This document shows positions 52,792 to 59,452 of a stretch of DNA of 64,000 nt, one piece after another. The translations under genes were made by a program, and so were the position numbers. The notes beneath the pieces are model-generated. The model made no database searches. It worked only from the letters and a program-made list of their open reading frames with translations, and had not been told where the DNA came from. Every line of letters starts with the position of its first letter. The stretch's first letter is position 1. Source of the DNA: Kocuria rosea subsp. polaris (GTDB taxonomy: Bacteria > Actinomycetota > Actinomycetes > Actinomycetales > Micrococcaceae); NCBI GenBank assembly GCA_023896275.1, contig MLDA01000012.1, positions 61,636-125,635 of the forward strand, written 5' to 3'.

Positions 52792-53167
52792 CATGGAGGA
52801 TCAACTACACGACCATCCGACAGGGGAGTCGAACGCCGTGACAGCTCAGATCGACTGGGAGCGCGCCTACCGCGAGCTCGAAGAGCAGATCGCCCGGATC
52901 GTATTCGACATCGCCGATGCTGCGGATCGTGCAATGCTTCAGCCGGGATCGACGGACGAAGGAACCGACCGAGGTCGCCTGGCAGCATTGGAGAAGACGG
53001 TGACCGAGCTGAATCATAAGAATGGATGGCTTCGACGCAAGCTCAGCCGTGCGGATGCACGAGCCCTCGAGCAGGAGGCCGTCGTTGCCGATCTCCACCG
53101 GGCCCTGCAACAGGTCAACGGCCAGGTGGGCGAACTCCTCGGCATGCTCTCGAAACGCGAATCCTGA
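52784..53167 (+). CDS. Small coiled-coil protein in glycopolymer block
   Basis: A 127-residue hydrophilic protein. A helix-rich body (about 24-125) with heptad-like spacing of Leu/Ile/Val, notably LAALEKTVTELNHKNGWLRR and LHRALQQVNGQVGELLGML, suggests a coiled coil. There is no membrane segment or signal peptide. It starts inside the end of the upstream GT gene (8-nt overlap), so the two are made together; it may be an assembly or length-setting partner. That role is inference. A terminator follows. Confidence 0.7.
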   Translation: MSDMEDQLHDHPTGESNAVTAQIDWERAYRELEEQIARIVFDIADAADRAMLQPGSTDEGTDRGRLAALEKTVTELNHKNGWLRRKLSRADARALEQEAVVADLHRALQQVNGQVGELLGMLSKRES

Positions 53168-53202
53168 ACTCTCGGTCCGTCCAACCGAGGACCAACCGTA
53201 AA

Positions 53203-53234
53203 GAGCGCGGCACCCGGTAACCGGTGCCGCGCTC
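53203..53234. terminator. Bidirectional hairpin terminator
   Basis: A perfect 12-bp stem GAGCGCGGCACC (53203-53214) and GGTGCCGCGCTC (53223-53234) with an 8-nt loop, followed by TCGTTGTCT. It lies between the convergent coiled-coil gene and the CgeB-GT2 gene. Confidence 0.85.
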
Positions 53235-53241
53235 TCGTTGT

Positions 53242-55905
53242 CTAGATCGCCGAGTTGTCCGCTCGTTCGTCGAGTTCCTGCCAGAACTGCACGACTTCTG
53301 GGTCACTCCAGCCCTTGGGCTCGTAGAAGCCCACGATCTCCCGGATCAGCCGAACCGACTCGGCGTAGTCCTCGGGGGCCACCCGTCCCAGCTTGCGCAT
53401 GTACCACTGTTTGAAGAAGGGCTCGAGGCGCCGTTCGTTGTAGTTCTCCAGCAGACCGACTTCCTTGAGCCAGGCCGCACGGGCGGATTCGAGCGGCAGG
53501 TACTTGCGGAAGTACTTGGCAGAAACCACGTTGACCACCGAACCCGAGACTGCCGCGTAGTACGCGTAGACGTTCTTCTTCACGACGGCGATCTTCGTCG
53601 CGTAGAACAGCATCTGCTGGAAGAAGAACGTGTCCTGGCCGACGGCCCCGACGGGCTGCTCGATGCCGAGCCCCTTCAGCCATTCGGTACGCGCCGCGAT
53701 GGCCTCGATGCTCGCGGGCTGGTAGCTCAGCTTCGAGAGCGAGTCCCGATCGGGTCGCAGCAGGCCGTCGACCATCGGGATCTTGGACATCAGGCGGCGG
53801 GCCTGCGTCGTGTTGCCACGCCCCTTGTCCAGGCGCAGCATGTCGCCGACCACGAACTCGGCGTCCGGGTGCTGCTTCAACTTCTTGAACAGCCGGGCGT
53901 AGCCGTCGTTGATCATCTCGTCGTCGGGGTCGAGATAGGTCACGAACTCGGTGTCCGCCATTTCCAGGCCCTTGTTGCGCGGCCGCGACGCGCTGCCCGA
54001 GCCGCCGGTCGGGAACATGAAGGCAGTGACGTTCGGGTGGTTGCGTTCGAGTTCGCGCACCGTCTCGCGCGTCGACGGGTCGGTCGAACCGTCGTCGATC
54101 AGCAGGATGTGCATCTTGTCGAAGATGCTGCTGCGCTGCAGGCTGGCGAAGGCTTTGTGCCGCAGGTGGTCGCCGTTGTTGTAGATCGGCACGACGACGG
54201 ACATCTGCAGCTTGCTGCGCAGGCGCTTCGGCGCGGTTGCGCCGTCGGTCCGCGGCTCCACCGCGAATCCGTCGAGCCCGTAGAGCTTCAGTTCGCCCTG
54301 CAGGACCAGCTGCTGCTGCAGGGAGTCGCGCAGGGCGGCGCGGGAGTCCGCTCCGTCCACGCCCGTCCACCAGGCCGTCGTCCCCAGATGCTGGTGCCCG
54401 TCGAGGTAGCGGTGGGAGACGGCGTCGGCCGCCTCCAGTCCCTCCGGGGACTTGGCGACGACGTCGGCGTTCGTGTAGGTGAACGCAGTGACCATGTCCT
54501 TGGCGTAGTGGACGCCGTAGCTGAAGTCGGGCGAGAGGGGCAGCACGACGTCGGCTTCGACGTCCGCCAGTTCGGCAGTGGAGACGATGCGCACCGGTCC
54601 GAGCGACTGGTCGTCCATCTCGGCCATCAGCTCACCGGTCGGCTCGTCCGCGACGGCGACGACGCGCAAGGTGCGGTCGGGTACCTCGAAGCCGGCGGCT
54701 TCGACGAGCTTGTCGACGCGGAGCTGGGCGTGGTCCGCGGAGAAGACCTTGCGGATGCCGTCGGCCTGGGCACGACGCATTTCCGCGAAGGACATGACAT
54801 TCATCGCGGCGGTCACGTCGTCCTTGGTCGTCGCGATATACACCTGCGGGTAGTCGCTGTTGACACCCTGGTTGTAGGTGCTGAACACGACCGCTCCGGC
54901 GGCCTGCAGTTCGAGGACTCGGTTGGCGAACATCGTCTGGCTCGCCACGACCGAATTGAAGTTCAGGCCGTAGTCGGTGATCCGCTGCAACTGCATCAGA
55001 TAATCGTGCGGACGCGCATGCCCGAGGAACTTCGTGTATTCGGCAGGGTAGGCGTACCGCGGGTCCTTGCCATCGTAGGCGTAGTGCCGATCGATGAGGG
55101 CGAGCTTGCGGTTGGCCTGGAGCACTCCGCGCAGGAGACGATTCGCCTCGTTCGTGCGCGAGCTGTACTTCTGTGGGAGCCAGGCTCCGGCGAAGTATGT
55201 CATGTCGTTTCGGCCCGGGCGGGAGCCGATCGGGGAATGGTGCCGTGGGTTGACGCCGAACTTCAGGACGTCAACGCGAGCGGCCCGAGGGCAGTCCCGT
55301 ACGTAGTCGGGGACTTTCTCCACGGCAGACGTGAAGACGATGTCGCACTCCTGTGCGAGTGGCAGGAATCGCTCGTAATTGGGCGGGTCCTCTTTGGAGC
55401 AGAAGACCACGGGTACCTCAGCAGCGCGGAAAGCGGGAATGAGCTCTTCGATCAGGAGCCGGCGGCGCGAGGACTTCGGGTTGGCGAGTCCGGTCCACGA
55501 CGTGCCGTTGACGCCCTTCCAGGTGCTGACCACCAGCAGCAGGTCGACGTTGTCGACGTGCTGGCTGTAGTTCTTCGGCGTGATGACGACGAAGTCCGCG
55601 AGCCCGTCGAAGCTGCGGTAGAAGAATTCGTCGGCGATGATGCCGATGCGCTGCGACAGCGGCTTCCAGGCGCGACCCGCCTCGCGCGCGGGCAGTTCCT
55701 CGAGCAGGGGCGCGAGCGCGTCGAGGCGGTCGTCGACGCTCTCTCCCATGAGGAGCCACTGGAATGCGCTGTCGTGGTGCGCTCCTGATGTCCCGTTGGT
55801 GGCCGCGCCGTCGTACTGGGCGCCGAGTTCGTCGAGCCGGTGCTCGATGAGAAATTGGAGGCCCTTGTACTGGTTCTCCGCGGACTGGTAGCCGGTCTCG
55901 TTCAT
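53242..55905 (-). CDS. CgeB-like glycosyltransferase fused to family 2 glycosyltransferase
   Basis: An 887-residue protein. Residues about 82-410 are CgeB-like (RIGIIADEFFYRSFDGLADF, VVFCSKEDPPNYERF, FGVNPRHHSP, YFAGAWLPQKYSSRT, NRVLELQAAGAVVFST) and resemble the CgeB module of the giant GT at 23474. A linker domain (about 425-560) also has a counterpart there. Residues about 565-800 are a GT2 GT-A domain: SVVVPIYNNGDHL, LLIDDGSTDPSTRE, and the DxD element YLDPDDEM. The C-terminus is a helical GT2 extension. ATG 55905 has TAAGGAC upstream, which overlaps the stop of the small coiled-coil gene before it. A long open frame on the opposite strand is a codon shadow. Confidence 0.88.
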   Translation of the reverse strand: MNETGYQSAENQYKGLQFLIEHRLDELGAQYDGAATNGTSGAHHDSAFQWLLMGESVDDRLDALAPLLEELPAREAGRAWKPLSQRIGIIADEFFYRSFDGLADFVVITPKNYSQHVDNVDLLLVVSTWKGVNGTSWTGLANPKSSRRRLLIEELIPAFRAAEVPVVFCSKEDPPNYERFLPLAQECDIVFTSAVEKVPDYVRDCPRAARVDVLKFGVNPRHHSPIGSRPGRNDMTYFAGAWLPQKYSSRTNEANRLLRGVLQANRKLALIDRHYAYDGKDPRYAYPAEYTKFLGHARPHDYLMQLQRITDYGLNFNSVVASQTMFANRVLELQAAGAVVFSTYNQGVNSDYPQVYIATTKDDVTAAMNVMSFAEMRRAQADGIRKVFSADHAQLRVDKLVEAAGFEVPDRTLRVVAVADEPTGELMAEMDDQSLGPVRIVSTAELADVEADVVLPLSPDFSYGVHYAKDMVTAFTYTNADVVAKSPEGLEAADAVSHRYLDGHQHLGTTAWWTGVDGADSRAALRDSLQQQLVLQGELKLYGLDGFAVEPRTDGATAPKRLRSKLQMSVVVPIYNNGDHLRHKAFASLQRSSIFDKMHILLIDDGSTDPSTRETVRELERNHPNVTAFMFPTGGSGSASRPRNKGLEMADTEFVTYLDPDDEMINDGYARLFKKLKQHPDAEFVVGDMLRLDKGRGNTTQARRLMSKIPMVDGLLRPDRDSLSKLSYQPASIEAIAARTEWLKGLGIEQPVGAVGQDTFFFQQMLFYATKIAVVKKNVYAYYAAVSGSVVNVVSAKYFRKYLPLESARAAWLKEVGLLENYNERRLEPFFKQWYMRKLGRVAPEDYAESVRLIREIVGFYEPKGWSDPEVVQFWQELDERADNSAI

Positions 55906-55917
55906 CTGGTGCAGTCC

Positions 55918-56181
55918 TTACTTGGCCGTCAGGGAACGCTTCACCCGGCCGGCGAGCCTGCGCGCCTTGCGCAGTACGCTGCCGCCTGCACGGCGCGGAT
56001 TCTTGGCCGCGCGCAGGGTGCGGACCTTGAGGTCGTCCAGGTCGACGCTCGGGAGGCGACGCTTCTTGACCTGGAGTTGCTCGAGCAGGAGCTTCTCACG
56101 TTCGTAGGACGCCTTGAGCTCGGCGACGAGGGAATCCTGCGTCTCGAGCAGAGCTGCGATGGTGTCGTTCTGGTCTTTCAC
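55918..56181 (-). CDS. Small basic coiled-coil protein
   Basis: An 87-residue protein. Residues 1-45 are a probable coiled coil (IAALLETQDSLVAELKASY, then a run of Glu/Leu/Gln), and the C-terminal half is strongly basic (RRAGGSVLRKARRLAGRVKR). The open frame extends to 56334, but GTG 56181 has AGAGGA at suitable distance. It is directly upstream of the CgeB-GT2 gene with a 12-nt gap, so they form a minus-strand operon. A TAAAGT at 56244-56249 on this strand may be its -10 box. No known family. Confidence 0.65.
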   Translation of the reverse strand: MKDQNDTIAALLETQDSLVAELKASYEREKLLLEQLQVKKRRLPSVDLDDLKVRTLRAAKNPRRAGGSVLRKARRLAGRVKRSLTAK

Positions 56182-56243
56182 GAAATGCGATCCTCTTCCA
56201 CGTGTGCGGCTCGTCGGCTGGCACGGGTTCACGGGCCAGCGCA

Positions 56244-56249
56244 ACTTTA
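56244..56249 (-). promoter_or_regulatory. Candidate -10 box of the coiled-coil/CgeB-GT2 operon
   Basis: Minus-strand TAAAGT (56249 to 56244), giving a leader of about 55 nt before GTG 56181 and its ribosome-binding site. No well-spaced -35 was seen. Confidence 0.35.
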
Positions 56250-56323
56250 CCAGCCGCGCGTGGCGCGGCAGTGGCAACCTCAGCCGCGTGGCGGAGGAAG
56301 TCGTCGTGCTGGAGGGACGGTGT

Positions 56324-56353
56324 TTGTCTGGCATCTGCAGAATCGATTAGCGT
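56324..56353 (+). promoter_or_regulatory. Candidate promoter of the ATP-grasp gene
   Basis: -35 TTGTCT (56324-56329), an 18-nt spacer and -10 TAGCGT (56348-56353) in the 252-nt divergent gap, leaving a leader of about 75 nt before ATG 56434. Confidence 0.4.
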
Positions 56354-56433
56354 TGGCATCGATCAGGGCGCACGAGCATCATTTCTGTGAGATGCGCGAC
56401 GGGGCCATCTCACGATTCAAGGGACAACCGAAA

Positions 56434-57492
56434 ATGGAACTACGTTCTCCTTCCCGCATATGGCGAGGCGCGAAGCGTCGTTTGAAGCGCTTCGGCGTCG
56501 CGACGCCGGCCACGGTCCGCGGCGAGCGCGCCCGCTTGGCGAAGCAGGAACAGGCCATGCAAGACCTGAAGAAACGTCTGAAGCGGACGCGGGGCGAGGT
56601 GGCCAGACTGAAGAAGGAGGTCGCGCGGCACTCTGGAGTGAAACCGTCTTTCAAGGTCCTCCACTCCCTCGACGCGCGACTCGCCCTCGCCGGCGTCGGC
56701 GCCGGTATCAAGTCGCCGCGCTTCGGCATCCAGGAAAAGCTCTATGCACGCACCATGGCGGAAGCCCATGGTGTTGGCGTACCAGAGCTTCTGGCCCACT
56801 GGGAACGGATTGACCAGGTCCGTCTGGGCGACCTGCCCGACCGGTTCGTCCTCAAGGCCGCCGGGGGAGCCGCGTCGCGTGGAGTGTTCCCCCTCGAACG
56901 CGTCGCCGACAATGCCTACCGAATCATTACGCGGCCGGAGATTCGTAGCGAGGCGGACATCTTGGAGACGATGGCCCGGTATTCGCGTCAGGGCAAGGTT
57001 CGAGCCCCGTTCTTCGCTGAGGCGTTGCTCTCGGGCCCAGCCCCAGACTCCCTGCCCGATGACATCAAGTTCTACACCTTCTACGGCGAGATCGGTCACG
57101 TCCTGCTGCGGCAGGTGACCACCCATGCGGCAGGTACGACCGTAGCGTCGTCCAAGTACGTCGACGACGTCGGCAACGATCTGGGCGACATCAACCCCGA
57201 GCGGGGCAGCGAACCGGGGATTGAGCTTCCGGCCCGATTCGAGGAATTGGTGGAGGCCGCTCGGACGCTCTCGAGGGCGAGCCGCCTCCCGTTCGTCCGC
57301 GTCGATTTGTATTCCACGGCGGAGGGCATCTTCTTCGGTGAGTACACCCCGCGCCCGGGCGGATCGCAGGTCTACACGCCCGACCACGACGAATTCTTGG
57401 GTGGCCTTTGGGAAGACGCGATACTGCGCCTCGAGCGTGATCTCGTCGACGGCATGCCGTTCCGGCACGACATGGGCATCGAACAGCCCTGA
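56434..57492 (+). CDS. TupA-like ATP-grasp amide ligase
   Basis: A 352-residue protein. Residues about 25-65 are a basic coiled coil. The ATP-grasp part follows: LPDRFVLKAAGGAASRGVFPLER (ATP-binding strand and loop), FAEALLSG, DIKFYTFYGEIGHVLLRQVT, and FVRVDLYSTAEGIFFGEYTPRPGG, which carries the metal-binding Glu. TupA-type proteins are known from teichuronopeptide synthesis in Bacillus halodurans, where amino acids are joined to uronic-acid polymer. ATG 56434 has AAGGGA at 56419-56424; ATG 56392 is possible. With Ugd nearby, amidation of a uronate polymer is a reasonable inference. Confidence 0.82.
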   Translation: MELRSPSRIWRGAKRRLKRFGVATPATVRGERARLAKQEQAMQDLKKRLKRTRGEVARLKKEVARHSGVKPSFKVLHSLDARLALAGVGAGIKSPRFGIQEKLYARTMAEAHGVGVPELLAHWERIDQVRLGDLPDRFVLKAAGGAASRGVFPLERVADNAYRIITRPEIRSEADILETMARYSRQGKVRAPFFAEALLSGPAPDSLPDDIKFYTFYGEIGHVLLRQVTTHAAGTTVASSKYVDDVGNDLGDINPERGSEPGIELPARFEELVEAARTLSRASRLPFVRVDLYSTAEGIFFGEYTPRPGGSQVYTPDHDEFLGGLWEDAILRLERDLVDGMPFRHDMGIEQP

Positions 57493-57616
57493 GGATTCGC
57501 TGGGAATGGTGCCGAAGGTCGTAATATAGGCTGAATCTTTGCGGTCCCTCGGGTAGCTCCTTTTGGGAACAAGCCGCTAGGGACTACGGATTGAGTAGGA
57601 CGAGGAATATCGCGTA

Positions 57617-58522
57617 ATGACAGACCAAGCATCTCCCGAGCGCAGCGGATCAGAGCCGCTACGACTCGAGGTCGAAATGAACAAGCTGGGCAGCGTGGGA
57701 ACGCGGCCGACCCTGTTCGCATACATCGCCGCGCTCTGGTCCTATCGTCACTTCATTCGTTTCGACGCGCAGTCTCGGCTCCGCAGCAGTTACCGGAAGA
57801 ATCTGCTCGGGCCGGCTTGGCTCGTGCTGACCCCGGTGCTGAATGGTCTGACGTACTACCTGATCTTCGGCATCCTTATCGGGACGAGTCGAGGTATCGA
57901 CAACTTTCTCGGCTACCTCATCATCGGCGTGTTCGGATTCCAGTTCACCAGCAAGGTCGTCACGTCGGCGGCTTCCTCCATCCAGGGCAACCGCAAAGTA
58001 GTCAGTGCGTTCAACTTTCCCAAGGCGTCACTGCCGATCGCCGCGGCACTGCGTGAGACCTTCGGCTATCTGCCGGGTTTCTTCGCGATGCTGGTCCTCG
58101 TCCTGGTGCTGCATTCGCCCGATAGCGACCCCGCGCAGGTCACCTGGCGCTGGCTCCTCGTCATTCCGATCTTCTTGATTCAGGCGATCTTCAGCCAGGG
58201 CATCGGGCTGCTCCTGAGCCGAATGATCTCGAGCGTTCCAGACTTCCAGAACATCCTCAGCTTCATCATGCGGATCTGGATGTACAGCTCTGCCGTGTTC
58301 TACACATTCGACCGGTTCAGCAACAATCCCGAACTGGTCGCCGTCCTCGAACTCAACCCGCTTTATCAGATCCTCACGATGCTGCGTGACGTGCTGCTGT
58401 ATGCTCAGACGCCGTCGTGGGAGCACTGGGGCACCCTGATCGCCTGGGCCGTCGGCGCCTACGTGATCGGTTTCATCGTGTTCTGGACCGCCGAGGAAAC
58501 CTACGCCCGGGAGGCCAAATGA
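57617..58522 (+). CDS. ABC-2 type polysaccharide export permease (TagG/Wzm-like)
   Basis: A 301-residue membrane protein with about six helices. The N-terminal motif LLGPAWLVLTPVLNGLTYY, the SVPDFQNIL segment and the C-terminal LELNPLYQILTMLRDVLLY match TagG-type permeases. It resembles the permease at 21659 along its length but has the usual base composition of the region. CGAGGAA precedes ATG 57617. Its stop overlaps the ATPase ATG (ATGA), a complete exporter pair. Confidence 0.93.
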   Translation: MTDQASPERSGSEPLRLEVEMNKLGSVGTRPTLFAYIAALWSYRHFIRFDAQSRLRSSYRKNLLGPAWLVLTPVLNGLTYYLIFGILIGTSRGIDNFLGYLIIGVFGFQFTSKVVTSAASSIQGNRKVVSAFNFPKASLPIAAALRETFGYLPGFFAMLVLVLVLHSPDSDPAQVTWRWLLVIPIFLIQAIFSQGIGLLLSRMISSVPDFQNILSFIMRIWMYSSAVFYTFDRFSNNPELVAVLELNPLYQILTMLRDVLLYAQTPSWEHWGTLIAWAVGAYVIGFIVFWTAEETYAREAK

Positions 58523-59442
58523 GCGAGGAAGGCCAGACGACCGAAGAGCGCGTCGTCGCACCCAATCCCTACATGATCTCCGACGACGGATACCACCCCC
58601 GGAGCCTGCACCTGGGCGACCCCGCCGTGGTGCTTCGAAACGTCAGCAAGACCTACCACGTGCGCGCAGAGTCGAACAATGCTTGGTGGAAGAAGCCCAA
58701 AGTCGTTGACGTGCCGGCACTCAAGCCCGTCAACCTGGTGTTCAGCCACGGCGAGTCGATCGGCATCGTCGGGCGCAACGGATCCGGCAAGAGCACGTTG
58801 ACGAAACTCATCTCCGGCAGCGTTCTGCCGAGCAGTGGCGAAGTGCTCGCCTCCAGCCACCCGGTCCTTCTCGGCGTGAATGCCGCGCTCGTTCCGCAGC
58901 TCTCCGGGCGCGAGAACGTCAAGCTCGGCTGCCGGGCCATGGGGCTGCGCGAGGCGCAGATCAAGGCCATCTACCCGGACATCGTCGAATTGGCCGGCCT
59001 CGAACGTTCCATGGAGCTTCCGATGCGGACCTACTCGTCGGGCATGGCCGCGCGATTGCGGTTCGCGATCGCAGCTGCCGCTGAACCCGACATCCTCATC
59101 ATCGACGAAGCACTCAACACCGGTGACGCCCAGTTCGGCGAGCGGACTCGCCGTCGCATGGACAGCCTCCGGGAGAACGCGGGTTGCGTTTTCCTGATCA
59201 GCCACTCCATGAAGACGATCCGCTCGATGACCGATCGCGCGCTGTGGATCGACCAGGGCGAACTCATCATGGACGGGGATCCGGAAGAGGTCACGGTCGC
59301 CTACCGCAAATACATCTGGCTGATGGCGAAGAAGGGGCGGCCCGACCGGGCCCATTCCCACCGTGAGCGGCTCCTGGCCCGACTTCGTCCGGTGACGATC
59401 GAAGACGTCGCGTCCAGCAGGAGGAAAGCGGTCCAGTTGTGA
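58519..59442 (+). CDS. ABC polysaccharide exporter ATPase (TagH/Wzt-like)
   Basis: A 307-residue ATPase energising export of the finished polymer. All motifs are intact: Walker A GIVGRNGSGKSTLTKL (GRNGSGKS at 85-92), Q-loop region, signature TYSSGMAARLRFAIA, Walker B ILIIDEAL, D-loop, and H-loop LISHSM. An N-terminal ~35 residues precede the ATPase fold. There is no C-terminal carbohydrate-binding domain of the Wzt kind. It could also serve the orphan permease at 21659, whose own ATPase-like partner is degenerate. smc starts 10 nt after its stop. Confidence 0.94.
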   Translation: MSEEGQTTEERVVAPNPYMISDDGYHPRSLHLGDPAVVLRNVSKTYHVRAESNNAWWKKPKVVDVPALKPVNLVFSHGESIGIVGRNGSGKSTLTKLISGSVLPSSGEVLASSHPVLLGVNAALVPQLSGRENVKLGCRAMGLREAQIKAIYPDIVELAGLERSMELPMRTYSSGMAARLRFAIAAAAEPDILIIDEALNTGDAQFGERTRRRMDSLRENAGCVFLISHSMKTIRSMTDRALWIDQGELIMDGDPEEVTVAYRKYIWLMAKKGRPDRAHSHRERLLARLRPVTIEDVASSRRKAVQL

Positions 59443-59452
59443 GGAGCGCCCT

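Noticed and set aside
53224..55788. An 854-codon open frame on the plus strand opposite the CgeB-GT2 gene
   Set aside because: The minus-strand frame has clear CgeB and GT2 motifs and a ribosome-binding site. The plus frame is a GC-rich codon shadow with no recognisable motif.
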